Shown: positions 27,541-38,976 of the stretch, in pieces
Numbering within the stretch: position 1 is the stretch's first letter
How the letters are laid out: each line of letters starts with the position of its first letter
From: Alphaproteobacteria bacterium
GTDB taxonomy: Bacteria > Pseudomonadota > Alphaproteobacteria > SP197
DNA: 51,015 bases
Reading direction: 5' to 3'
Assembly (NCBI GenBank): GCA_009694045.1
Contig: SHVY01000021.1
Coordinates: 1-51,015 of the forward strand
Translations under genes and position numbers: made by a program
Notes under the pieces: generated by a model
What the model was told of the DNA's origin: nothing
The model's input: only the letters and a program-made list of their open reading frames with translations
Database searches by the model: none

Positions 27541-28494
27541 TTGGCCGCCTTGCCGTCGCATCGGGTGGGGGCGGAGGCGGCCGGTTCGTACACCCTGCCC
27601 GCGCCCTACTACGTCGATCCGGCGATCTACGAACTCGAGCAGGCCCGCATCTTCGGTCGCGGCTGGGCCTTCGCCGGCCTCCTGTCGGCCCTCGCCGCCC
27701 CGGGCTCGTCGCTGCACTGCCGGGTCGGGGGCCGGAGCATCACCGTCGCGCGCGACGGGGGCGAACTGCGGGCCACCAACATCGAGTCAGGCGCACCGGC
27801 CGCCGTCAATGACATCGGCGGCCTCGTCATGGTCAGTCCGGATGCCGACGCCACGGCGCTGACGCCACGGCTCGACGGCTTGGCGGAGGCGTTGCGGCGC
27901 TGGGTTCCCGATCTCGAACGGCTCACCTTCGCCGCGCGCATCACCAGCGATTTCCGGGCGAACTGGAAGGTCATGGTGGACAACTCGATCGAGTGCTACC
28001 ACTGCCCGGTCGCCCACCCCGACTTCGACGGCCTGCTCGACCTCGACTCGTATCGGATCACGGTCCATGACATCCACGCCGTGCACGTGGGGCGGGCCGG
28101 CCGCCCGGACAACACGGCCTACGGGTTCGCAGGCGATGCCGCTTACGATTTCGCGTCGTTCTGGCTGTGGCCGAATCTGCTGTTCGGGCCATTTCCCGGC
28201 CGCTGCAACCTCACGGTTCACCAGATCCTGCCGCTGGGGCCCGAGCGCACCCGCGAGCACTTCGATTTCTACTTCCTGGACGCGACGCCCAGCCCGGAAG
28301 AGGCCGCGGCGGTCGCCTACTTCCGCGACGTCCTGCGCCCCCAGGACGTGGCCCTGGTCGAGAGCGTGCAGCGCGGCCTGCATAGCCTGGCCTATCGCGA
28401 TGGCCCACTGGTCATCGACCCGGCGGGCTCGTACCTCAGCGAGAGCAACCTGCATCGGTTCCACCGCCTGATCCTCGAGGCCCTGTTGGCATGA
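27541..28494 (+). CDS. Ring-hydroxylating oxygenase alpha-subunit homologue lacking the Rieske cluster motif
   Basis: 317 residues related to Rieske oxygenase alpha subunits of the glycine betaine/carnitine monooxygenase (GbcA/CntA) type. The mononuclear iron site is intact: NSIECYHCPVAHPDF gives His154 and His159, with Asp269 in RPQDVALVESVQRGL as the probable third ligand; Glu151 takes the place of the bridging carboxylate. N-terminal strands that normally frame the Rieske domain are present (RIFGRGWAFAG, SITVARDGGELRA and, after the gap, DIGGLVMVSPDADA), but the CxH and CxxH cluster motifs between them are absent, replaced by about ten residues (TNIESGAPAA). The start is a TTG with AGGA upstream; the stop overlaps the next gene. 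Substrate and electron donor are unknown. Confidence 0.85.
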   Translation: MAALPSHRVGAEAAGSYTLPAPYYVDPAIYELEQARIFGRGWAFAGLLSALAAPGSSLHCRVGGRSITVARDGGELRATNIESGAPAAVNDIGGLVMVSPDADATALTPRLDGLAEALRRWVPDLERLTFAARITSDFRANWKVMVDNSIECYHCPVAHPDFDGLLDLDSYRITVHDIHAVHVGRAGRPDNTAYGFAGDAAYDFASFWLWPNLLFGPFPGRCNLTVHQILPLGPERTREHFDFYFLDATPSPEEAAAVAYFRDVLRPQDVALVESVQRGLHSLAYRDGPLVIDPAGSYLSESNLHRFHRLILEALLA

Positions 28495-29834
28495 CCGACC
28501 GGGAGCACTGGAACCCCGACCTGGAGACCGCGCCCACTGACGCCCTACGGCGGATCGAGGCTGCGAAGCTCGTTCGTCAGATCGCGTACACGGCAGCGCA
28601 CAGCCTCTTCTACCGCGCCAAGTGGGCCGCGGCCGGGGTTCATCCCGAGACGATACGCGGCCTCGATGATCTCACCCGCCTGCCCTTCACCGAGAAGCGC
28701 GAGTTTCAGGACAGTCAGCAGGCGAACCCACCCTTCGGCGCCAACCAGACGGCGCCGCTGGACGCCCTGGTACGCATGCAGGCGACCGGCGGCACCACCG
28801 GCCGGCCCTTGCGCATGGGCATGACCCGCGCCGACATCGCCGTCTACAACGAGATCGGCGCCCGCGCCGCCTGGTGCAACGGGCTTCGGCCGGGCGACGT
28901 GCTGTTCGAGTGCATGAACTACAGCCTCTATGCCGGCGGGGTCAGCGACCACATGACCTTCGAGACCGTCGGCGCCTGCGTGGCACCCGTGGGTATCGGG
29001 CAGTCGAAGCGGCTGATCGAGATTCTCAAGGACATGCGGATACCGGTAGCCCTGTGGTCGACGCCGTCCTACGCCCTGCATCTGGCGGACGTTGCGCGCG
29101 AGGACGGGGTCGATCCTCGGACGCTGGGCATCCGCAAGGGGTTCTTCTCCGGCGACGCCGGCCTCGCGGTTCCCGGTTATCGCGCACGTGTCGAGGACGC
29201 GCTCGGGCTCGTTGCCCGGGATATGTGGGGCATGGGCGAACTCGGCGCCCCCGCCGCCGAATGCCGGCACGTGAACGGGCTCCACTGGCTCGGGCAGGCA
29301 CTCGTCATCGCCGAGTTCATCGACCCCGAGGGCGGGTCGCCCATCCCCATGGTCGACGGTGCCACCGGCGAGCTGGTGTTCACCACGATCGAACGCGAAG
29401 CGCATCCCCTGATCCGCTTCCGCAGCCACGACCGCGTGACCCTGTGGACCTCGCCTTGCCCTTGCGGTCGACAGGGCTTCCGCTTCCGCGTGCTGGGGCG
29501 CAGCGATGACATGTTCATCGTCAAGGGCATCAACGTCTTTCCGCTCGGCGTGCAGGACGTCATCGCCCAGTTTGCACCCGATCTGTCCGGCGAGTTCCAG
29601 ATCGTGCTCGACCAAACGCCGCCGATTACCCGCGACCCCGTGATCCGGGTCGAAGCCGGGCCCGATCTGCCGGCCGAGCAATTTTCGGATGTCGCGCGCC
29701 GCCTCGCCGGCCGCATCCGCGAGGCTCTGGTGTTCACGCCCGAGATAAGCATACGACCCTCGGGCTCGATGCCCCGCACCGAGCGCAAGGCCAAGCGCCT
29801 CTATCGCGCCTACCTGGGCGAGCGGCCCAACTAG
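28491..29834 (+). CDS. PaaK-like adenylate-forming ligase (phenylacetate-CoA ligase family)
   Basis: Member of the phenylacetate-CoA ligase branch of adenylate-forming enzymes, 447 residues, which activate a carboxylic acid as acyl-AMP and usually pass it to CoA. Seen: LPFTEKREFQD near residue 65, the AMP-binding MQATGGTTGRPLRMGMT near 95-111, WGMGELGAPAAECR, GELVFTTIEREAHPLIRFRSHD and the hinge region GRSDDMFIVKGINVFP. The C-terminus SGSMPRTERKAKRLYR contains a plausible catalytic lysine. A CPCGRQG pair of cysteines is as in PaaK. The ATG overlaps the stop of the Rieske-less oxygenase, so the two are likely partners. The acid substrate cannot be read from sequence. Confidence 0.88.
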   Translation: MTDREHWNPDLETAPTDALRRIEAAKLVRQIAYTAAHSLFYRAKWAAAGVHPETIRGLDDLTRLPFTEKREFQDSQQANPPFGANQTAPLDALVRMQATGGTTGRPLRMGMTRADIAVYNEIGARAAWCNGLRPGDVLFECMNYSLYAGGVSDHMTFETVGACVAPVGIGQSKRLIEILKDMRIPVALWSTPSYALHLADVAREDGVDPRTLGIRKGFFSGDAGLAVPGYRARVEDALGLVARDMWGMGELGAPAAECRHVNGLHWLGQALVIAEFIDPEGGSPIPMVDGATGELVFTTIEREAHPLIRFRSHDRVTLWTSPCPCGRQGFRFRVLGRSDDMFIVKGINVFPLGVQDVIAQFAPDLSGEFQIVLDQTPPITRDPVIRVEAGPDLPAEQFSDVARRLAGRIREALVFTPEISIRPSGSMPRTERKAKRLYRAYLGERPN

Positions 29835-29844
29835 GCCAAGGCTA

Positions 29845-30327
29845 TCAATGCAGCTTGGTGCCGACTTCGGCGATGGCGGCGGCCACGAGCTCGGTATCAC
29901 GCTGGGGATCGAGCCGCTCGGCGATGAGCCGGCGGGTGACCCGAAGCGCCAGATCGGTCGCGGCGTTCCTGACTTCCTGCACGGCGCTCGCCTCGGCCCG
30001 GGCGATCTTCTCGACCGCCTGTTCGCGGCGCCGGGCCAGGGTGACCTCGAGGTCTCCTTGCGCTTCGGCACCGATCCGCGCCGCCTCGTCGCGCGCGTGG
30101 GCGATGATCGCCGCGGCCTCCCGGGTCGCGTCCTGGGTCTTGCGCTGATAGTCGACCAGCAGCACCTGGGCCTCGGAGCGCAACCGCTGGGCTTCGTCGA
30201 GTTCACTCCGAATCGCCGCCGTCCGCTTGTCGAGACCGGCCACCACCAGCTTCAGAATCTTCCGGCCCGCCGCCGCGATGAACAGCACGAAGGCGACGAA
30301 GACCCAGAACGCGGGATCCTCGAACAT
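29845..30327 (-). CDS. atpF: ATP synthase F0 subunit b
   Basis: Peripheral stalk subunit, 160 residues: one N-terminal transmembrane helix (FWVFVAFVLFIAAAGR) followed by a long charged helix rich in Ala, Glu and Arg (RSELDEAQRLRSEAQVLL...) that forms the stator dimer with b'. The ATG at 30327 overlaps the stop of the b' gene by one base. Last of the F0 genes; converges on the ligase gene with a ten-base gap. Confidence 0.94.
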   Translation of the reverse strand: MFEDPAFWVFVAFVLFIAAAGRKILKLVVAGLDKRTAAIRSELDEAQRLRSEAQVLLVDYQRKTQDATREAAAIIAHARDEAARIGAEAQGDLEVTLARRREQAVEKIARAEASAVQEVRNAATDLALRVTRRLIAERLDPQRDTELVAAAIAEVGTKLH

Positions 30328-30812
30328 CAGGCTACCCCTTCGTCAGTGGCGGCTTTCAAGGCCGTGGCGCGGTCGACCTCGATACCGACAATCCGCGCGA
30401 GGGCCGCCTGGGCAATCTCGGCGGCCGCCTCTCGGATCTCGCCTAACGCGCGGCCCTTGGCTGCGGCGATCGCCGCGTCGGCGGCGGCGCCTTCGCGGGC
30501 AAGCGTCGCCTCCGCTTCCTCGCGCCGTTGGGCCGAAGCCTTGGCCGCGGCCTCTTGGGCGGCGGCGTGCAGCCCTAGTGCCTCCACGCGAGCCTTGGCA
30601 ATTCCCGCTTCGTAAGCCGCGAGCGTCGCTTCCGCCTGTTTCTTCGCGGCCTCCGCGGCCCCGAGGTCGTGCGCGATCTTGTCCTTGCGGGCCTCGAGGA
30701 TCTCGCCGATGCGCGGCAGCAGGCGACGGGAAAGAACCACGTAGAGGACGATGAACGTCAGCGCCAGCCAGACGAGCTGGGGCATGAAGGTCGCCGTGTC
30801 GAGCTGGGGCAT
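30327..30812 (-). CDS. atpF': ATP synthase F0 subunit b'
   Basis: Second, divergent b-type stalk subunit, 161 residues, as found in photosynthetic bacteria and alphaproteobacteria, where b and b' form a heterodimer. The N-terminal helix is MPQLVWLALTFIVLYVVLSRRLLPRI; the rest is a charged coiled-coil helix of EAAKKQAEATLAAYEAG type. A shorter start at the second Met (MPQLVW, nine codons in) is possible. It sits 30 bases after atpE. Confidence 0.94.
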   Translation of the reverse strand: MPQLDTATFMPQLVWLALTFIVLYVVLSRRLLPRIGEILEARKDKIAHDLGAAEAAKKQAEATLAAYEAGIAKARVEALGLHAAAQEAAAKASAQRREEAEATLAREGAAADAAIAAAKGRALGEIREAAAEIAQAALARIVGIEVDRATALKAATDEGVA

Positions 30813-30842
30813 CGCGGGCCTCCGAGGATCTCGGGGCTTCGA

Positions 30843-31067
30843 CTAGCCGAACAGGATGAGGAACGAAATCAGCAGCGCGTACAGCGCCACTGCCTCGACC
30901 AGAGCGAACCCAAGCATCGTGAAAGGGAACACCGTGGCACGGGCCGCCGGGTTGCGGGCGACCGAGGAAATGAACGAGGCAAAGATGTTGCCGATGCCGA
31001 TGCCCACGCCCGACAGGCCAATGACGGCCAGACCGGCTCCCACGAGCTTTGCTGCTTCGACGTCCAT
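30843..31067 (-). CDS. atpE: ATP synthase F0 subunit c
   Basis: Proteolipid of the rotor ring, 74 residues, two transmembrane helices joined by the polar loop ARNPAAR that contacts F1. The proton-carrying carboxylate is Glu58 in GFALVEAVALYALL. Glycine-rich packing motif GVGIGIGN in helix 1. Length and sequence match alphaproteobacterial c subunits. The gap of 53 bases to atpB contains the ribosome site (GGAACTTT region). Confidence 0.97.
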   Translation of the reverse strand: MDVEAAKLVGAGLAVIGLSGVGIGIGNIFASFISSVARNPAARATVFPFTMLGFALVEAVALYALLISFLILFG

Positions 31068-31120
31068 GACGAAAGTTCCTTTGCTGGAGGGTTGAACGCT
31101 ACGAGGTCGGTCAGACGGCC

Positions 31121-31855
31121 CTAATGCAGGTGGAGCGCGTCGTTGAGGTAGATGCAGGTCAGGATGGTGAAGACGTAAGCCTGCAGAAAGGCGATCAGGG
31201 TCTCGAGGCCGTACAGCACGACGATCACCAGGAGCGGCGCCACGCCAGCGAGACCCAGCATCACGACGAAGCCGCCGAACACCTTCAGCATCGTGTGGCC
31301 GGCGGTCAAGTTGGCGAAGAGCCGGAGTGCCAGGCTGACCGGGCGCGCCAGGTACGAAATGATCTCGATCGGCACCAGGAGGGGTGCCAGCGCGATCGGC
31401 ACCCCCTTCGGCAGGAACAGGCTGAAGAAATGGAGCCCGTGCTTGAACAGCCCCACCAGGGTGACCAGCACGAACACCACGGCGGCGAACGCGAACGTCA
31501 CGATGATATGGCTCGTCACCGTGAAGGTGTACGGCACCAGGGCGATCGCGTTGCAGAACAAGATGAACATGAACAGCGCGAACACGAAGGGGAAGAACCG
31601 GCGTCCCTCCTTGCCGACGTTGTCGCGCACCAGGTTGGCGATGAATTCGTAACTGAGCTCGACCAGGGATTGCCAGCGGCCCGGTACCATGGCCCGCTTC
31701 GCCATACCGAGCGATAGGAACAACAACACCGACGCAGCCGCCGCGACCATGAACACGGCCGCGTTGGTGAACGAGGCATCGACGCTGCCGATCTGGATCG
31801 GCACGAGCGTGTGCACCTCGAATTGCGACAGCGGGCTATGGGCTTCGGTCGACAC
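31121..31855 (-). CDS. atpB: ATP synthase F0 subunit a
   Basis: Membrane subunit forming the proton half-channels, 244 residues. The essential arginine lies in PVSLALRLFANLTAGH, and the C-terminal helix has LETLIAFLQAYVFTILTCIYLNDALH with the conserved Glu/Gln residues. Several long hydrophobic helices are evident. ATG at 31855; 57 bases separate it from atpI upstream. Confidence 0.97.
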   Translation of the reverse strand: MSTEAHSPLSQFEVHTLVPIQIGSVDASFTNAAVFMVAAAASVLLFLSLGMAKRAMVPGRWQSLVELSYEFIANLVRDNVGKEGRRFFPFVFALFMFILFCNAIALVPYTFTVTSHIIVTFAFAAVVFVLVTLVGLFKHGLHFFSLFLPKGVPIALAPLLVPIEIISYLARPVSLALRLFANLTAGHTMLKVFGGFVVMLGLAGVAPLLVIVVLYGLETLIAFLQAYVFTILTCIYLNDALHLH

Positions 31856-31912
31856 GTACCCCCCTTATCGTTCGCCGCCGATGACCGGATCGCCTGCCGA
31901 TTCCGGTCACCA

Positions 31913-32242
31913 TCAACCCGTTTCACCGTCCCCGGGCTCACGGATCATGGTTTGGCTTACGCGGTAGACATTCAACGACCCGGCCGCGGCGCCGAGGAAG
32001 AACCCAACGATCAGAAGCCAGGGTCCGGAGTCAAGCCAACGGTCCAGCACCCAGCCGAGAAACACGCCGACGGCCAACGTCGACACCATCTCGATCGCCA
32101 AGCGGATGGCGAGGCCGTAACTCTTGCCCTCGGCCGCCAACCCGGATCCCTTGCCCCGCTCCCGGTCGGCCTGGATGTCGCGGGCTGCCGCGAGCCTTTT
32201 TTCCAGCTCGTCCAGCGGTGGGGGATGGTCATTTTCCGCCAT
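31913..32242 (-). CDS. atpI: ATP synthase protein I (AtpI/AtpZ-like)
   Basis: Small membrane protein of 109 residues at the head of the F0 operon. It has a charged N-terminus (LDELEKRLAAARDIQADRERG) and two transmembrane helices, IRLAIEMVSTLAVGVFLGWVLD and PWLLIVGFFLGAAAGSLNVYR, which form the conserved glycine-rich hairpin of the family. Members help assemble the c-ring or transport Mg2+; the role here is inferred from family and position. A start nine codons upstream at 32269 is possible, but ATG 32242 gives the conserved MAENDHPPPLDE. Confidence 0.9.
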   Translation of the reverse strand: MAENDHPPPLDELEKRLAAARDIQADRERGKGSGLAAEGKSYGLAIRLAIEMVSTLAVGVFLGWVLDRWLDSGPWLLIVGFFLGAAAGSLNVYRVSQTMIREPGDGETG

Positions 32243-32382
32243 GCCCCTAGCCTGCGCCCTCCCCGGCATGACCGGGCGCGAAAAGCGGGCGCACCTTACG
32301 GTCGCCTCCTGACCCTGTCAAGGTTGGGGTCGGGCGCCCATCGCACGGCTTAACCCTGTGAAATGAATTCACAAACTCCGCC

Positions 32383-35853
<3,471 letters not shown>

Positions 35854-35868
35854 GAAGCGCGGACCCGA

Positions 35869-36486
35869 TCAGGACGGCGGCAGCAAGGCATCGATCGCCT
35901 TGGCGACCGCGTCGAAATCCTTGGTGCCCGAATAGAGCTCGCCGTTGAGAACGAGGGAGGGGGTCGATTCGACCCCGAATTCCTCTTCGCCGCGCTTCCG
36001 TGATCCGATGATCGAATCGAGCAGATCCTGATCGTTCAGGCAGCCGGTGACGGTTGCCTCGTCGAGGCCGCCCAACCGCCCGATTTTCACCAGGGCGGCA
36101 GCCGGATCGGCGGCGACCGCCCAACTGGACTGAGTCTGAAACAGCACGTCGACGAACCCGAAGTAGCGGTCGGGTCCGGCGCAATGGGCGACGGCGGCGG
36201 CGCGTACCGCCACGCCATCCAGGGGGAAATCGCGGAACACGAAGCGTACCTTGCCGCTGTCGATGTAATCCGTCCGCAGGCGTGGAAACGTCTCGTGGTG
36301 GAACACCGCGCAATGTGGGCACGTCAGCGAGGCGTACTCGATGATCGTGACTTTGGCGTCTTCCGGCCCCAGGGCATGTTCCGCGAAGGTCCCGGCCCGG
36401 ACACCGCGCCATGGCCTCACGGCTACCGCGGACACTCCCAGGCCGACCAGCACCGAACGACGAGAAACCACACCGGCTCCTTTCAC
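35869..36486 (-). CDS. DsbA-like periplasmic thiol:disulfide oxidoreductase
   Basis: 205-residue thioredoxin-fold protein. A twin-arginine-like N-terminus (SRRSVLVGLGVSAVAV) suggests export by Tat. The active site is C56-P-H-C59 in EYASLTCPHCAVFHHETFP, the DsbA type, and the cis-proline loop is VESTPSLVLNG. It resembles the DsbA/ScsC branch that is found next to smc in many alphaproteobacteria. Likely introduces or shuffles disulfides in secreted proteins; specific targets are unknown. Same strand as smc and the DUF721 gene, so probably one transcript. Confidence 0.92.
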   Translation of the reverse strand: MKGAGVVSRRSVLVGLGVSAVAVRPWRGVRAGTFAEHALGPEDAKVTIIEYASLTCPHCAVFHHETFPRLRTDYIDSGKVRFVFRDFPLDGVAVRAAAVAHCAGPDRYFGFVDVLFQTQSSWAVAADPAAALVKIGRLGGLDEATVTGCLNDQDLLDSIIGSRKRGEEEFGVESTPSLVLNGELYSGTKDFDAVAKAIDALLPPS

Positions 36487-36541
36487 CCCCGCGTGAGCCT
36501 ATTATACCGGCCCGCGAATCCGAGCCGCAAGCTTCTGACGC

Positions 36542-37009
36542 TCAGCCGGCCTCCGCCGACCCCAGAACCGAGCGGCCGAGGCCGCGCAGAGCCTCGCGCA
36601 GCGTCGGATCGGCGATCTCCGCTGTCGCCATTGCGATCCTCGCCTCCGACTCGGGGCTAGGGGCCGGAATATTGAGCCGAACCGGTCGGCGGGGTGACCT
36701 GACCGGACCCTGGATCAGGGCGAGGCGCGCGATCGCGCGATAGCCGAAGAACGTGGCGATCCGCTCCATGATCTGTGGCGCCAGGTGCTGGAGCTCGAGC
36801 GCCGCGCCGCTGGCGACTCGGATCCGGAGCGTTCCATCCCGCCCGAGTCGCTCCGGGCAGGATCGCGCCGCCAACGTTTCCCCCACCACCGTGTGCCATT
36901 CGGTGAGGATGGCCGCTTCGACGAAGCCGCGGGTGCGAAAGGCGCGCTTCAGGTCCGGCGGCAACAGCCGTCCGACGATTCGGGGTCCACGGTGGGTGCT
37001 GGCCGGCAT
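36542..37009 (-). CDS. DUF721 (DciA-like) protein
   Basis: 155-residue member of the DUF721 family, part of which (DciA) loads the replicative helicase in bacteria without DnaC. Conserved features: VGRLLPPDLKRAFRTRGFVEAAILTEW, then WHTVVGETLAARSCPERL and LRIRVASGAALELQHLAPQIMERI. The ATG at 37009 gives the usual start; an ATG at 37051 would add 14 residues and nearly touch the divergent mutY start at 37050. Helicase loading is inference from the family. The C-terminal third is less conserved. Confidence 0.88.
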   Translation of the reverse strand: MPASTHRGPRIVGRLLPPDLKRAFRTRGFVEAAILTEWHTVVGETLAARSCPERLGRDGTLRIRVASGAALELQHLAPQIMERIATFFGYRAIARLALIQGPVRSPRRPVRLNIPAPSPESEARIAMATAEIADPTLREALRGLGRSVLGSAEAG

Positions 37010-37049
37010 GGATCTGGCGCCCTGAAACGCTTGCCGGTACCAAGGGATC

Positions 37050-38168
37050 ATGCCGCCACGCCGTTCGTCAATCGGATCGCCCGACCTGGACCCCCTGTTG
37101 GCCTGGTACGATGGCGCGCGCCGCGTCTTGCCGTGGCGGGCAGCACCCGGCGAAAGTCCGGACCCGTATCGGGTCTGGTTGTCGGAGATCATGCTGCAGC
37201 AGACCACCGTCGCGGCCGTGATCCCGTTCTTCGAGCGATTCATCCGGCGCTGGCCGCGGCTCGACGATCTGGCGAACGCCAACCTCGACGACGTGCTCGC
37301 CGCTTGGGCCGGCCTCGGATACTACGCCCGCGCCCGGCGCTTGCACGCCTGTGCCGGCGCGATCATCGGCGAGCACGGCGGCCGGTTTCCCCGCGATGTC
37401 GCCGGGCTCCGAACCTTACCGGGGATCGGCGCCTACACCGCGGCGGCGATCGCCGCGATCGCGTTCGAGGTACCGGTGGTCCCGCTCGACGGCAACATCG
37501 AACGCGTTCTCGCCCGGATCCATGCGGTCACGGCACCCCTGCCGCGGGCCAAACCGGAGCTGAGGCGACGCGCCGCCGCCCTTGTTCCATCGCACCGGGC
37601 CGGCGACGTGGCCCAGGCGTTGATGGATCTGGGCGCCATGGTCTGTACCCCGCGAGCCCCCGATTGCCCTTGCTGTCCATGGCAGAGGAATTGCCGTGCC
37701 AACGCCCTCGGAATTGTCGGTCGGTTGCCCACGCCGGCTCCCAAATCGATCCGCCCCCATCGCCATGGAGTCGCGTTCTGGCTCGAGCGCGCGGATGGCG
37801 CCGTGCTGTTGCAACGCCGCCCACTGGAAGGCCTCCTCGGCGGCATGCTCGAGGTGCCATCGACGCCCTGGCGTGAGGACCGTTGGACCGGCACGGAGGC
37901 GCGGCGCCACGGCCCAGCCGCCGTGACCTGGCACCCGCTGCCAGGTACCGTGGAGCACATGTTCACCCACTTCCGGCTCACGCTGTCCGTGTGGTCCGGC
38001 GTCGGCGGCGGAGCGGGAGGGTCCTGGCATACGGTGGAACAATTGGCCGATGCGGGCCTTCCCAGCGTCATGCGCAAGGTCGTCCGCCACGTGGCGGCTA
38101 ATAAAACTCCGCCCCGCTCGGAACGTAGGTCCGCGGATCGCAGAACCGGGCACGGCCGCGCGCCATGA
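37050..38168 (+). CDS. mutY: A/G-specific adenine glycosylase
   Basis: Removes adenine mispaired with 8-oxoguanine. The 372-residue product has LSEIMLQQTTV with the catalytic Glu, the helix-hairpin-helix LPGIGAYTAAAI followed by VPLDGNIERVLAR with the catalytic Asp, and the [4Fe-4S] loop CTPRAPDCPCCPWQRNC. The C-terminal NUDIX-like domain for 8-oxoG recognition is present (VLLQRRPLEGLLGGMLEVP, EHMFTHFRLTL). The last 23 or so residues, after VRHVAANK, are arginine-rich and overlap the convergent acetyltransferase gene by 71 bp, which suggests that the original stop codon was lost. Confidence 0.95.
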   Translation: MPPRRSSIGSPDLDPLLAWYDGARRVLPWRAAPGESPDPYRVWLSEIMLQQTTVAAVIPFFERFIRRWPRLDDLANANLDDVLAAWAGLGYYARARRLHACAGAIIGEHGGRFPRDVAGLRTLPGIGAYTAAAIAAIAFEVPVVPLDGNIERVLARIHAVTAPLPRAKPELRRRAAALVPSHRAGDVAQALMDLGAMVCTPRAPDCPCCPWQRNCRANALGIVGRLPTPAPKSIRPHRHGVAFWLERADGAVLLQRRPLEGLLGGMLEVPSTPWREDRWTGTEARRHGPAAVTWHPLPGTVEHMFTHFRLTLSVWSGVGGGAGGSWHTVEQLADAGLPSVMRKVVRHVAANKTPPRSERRSADRRTGHGRAP

Positions 38169-38976
38169 ACGTGTCCGCGTCGACGATGCGGAATCCGGCG
38201 TTCAACAACGGCACCAGGGCCGCGTGCGGCGCCGCGAGCCCGATTCGCAGTACCCGGGCGCGGGTCATCGCCCAGCGTACGGCGGCCAGGACACAGGCCG
38301 CGGCATCGAGCGGGCCGCGCGCGCCCACGGGTCCGATCATCGCGGTCTCCGGCTGGTCGGCGAACTCGCCCGTCCGGATCTGCACGGCGCCGTAGCCGAT
38401 CGTGGTGGACCCGCGGCGGAACCACAGCGGAATGGCACCGCGTACGGTCACGAAGTAGTCGACGTCGACCAGCCGCGAACGCCCGCAACTCTTGAGGTCC
38501 GAGGTCAGGAAGGCGGGATCGCTCCAACTCGCCTCGGCGACGGTCACGATGCCGGAAGGTAGATCGAGCCGTCCGCTCTGCCCGCACAGGCGGTAGAAGG
38601 GCCAGCGCGGCTTCAACCCATGGCGGGCGTACAGCGCCACGGCGCGGGGATCGCCGGCGGCCACCGTGAAGAACGTTCGCGGCGCGCCATCCAGAAGTCT
38701 TCCGAGCAACCTTGTCCCGACGCCCTGGGACTGGACCTCGCGCCGCACGAACAGCTCCGCGAGGTTGCCGACTTCGCCGCGCTGGATCGTCACCCCGAAC
38801 CCCACCGCACGATCATCCGCCACGGCGATGATCCCTTTTCCGGTCGCAAGCTCGTGCGCGAGCCAAACGGGCGCCGGCGCAGGTGCGGGCGGGTTGCCGG
38901 GATCGGTTGAATCGAGCCAGATGTCCGTGAGGTCGGGGATGTCGCCCGCCTCGGCGAGCCGCAGGTGTAGGCTCAC
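38098..38976 (-). CDS. GNAT-family acetyltransferase
   Basis: 292-residue protein with an N-terminal GNAT fold: LRLAEAGDIPDLTDIWLDS, then LAELFVRREVQSQGVGTRLLGRLL, where QSQGVG is the acetyl-CoA pyrophosphate loop, and ARHGLKPRWPFYRL. The second half (RLVDVDYFVTVRGAIPLWFRRG ... FMARGRARFCDPRTYVPSGAEFY) resembles the GNAT C-terminal repeat with a YG(Y)xxxR-like core, so this may be a tandem GNAT. The GTG start at 38976 overlaps the stop of the MFS gene (GTGA), which implies coupled translation. Substrate unknown. Confidence 0.8.
   Translation of the reverse strand: MSLHLRLAEAGDIPDLTDIWLDSTDPGNPPAPAPAPVWLAHELATGKGIIAVADDRAVGFGVTIQRGEVGNLAELFVRREVQSQGVGTRLLGRLLDGAPRTFFTVAAGDPRAVALYARHGLKPRWPFYRLCGQSGRLDLPSGIVTVAEASWSDPAFLTSDLKSCGRSRLVDVDYFVTVRGAIPLWFRRGSTTIGYGAVQIRTGEFADQPETAMIGPVGARGPLDAAACVLAAVRWAMTRARVLRIGLAAPHAALVPLLNAGFRIVDADTFMARGRARFCDPRTYVPSGAEFY

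Noticed and set aside
32355..32375. Short hairpin TGTGAA-atgaa-TTCACA after smc as a terminator
   Set aside because: The stem is only six pairs, AT-rich and has no T-tract; too weak to call.
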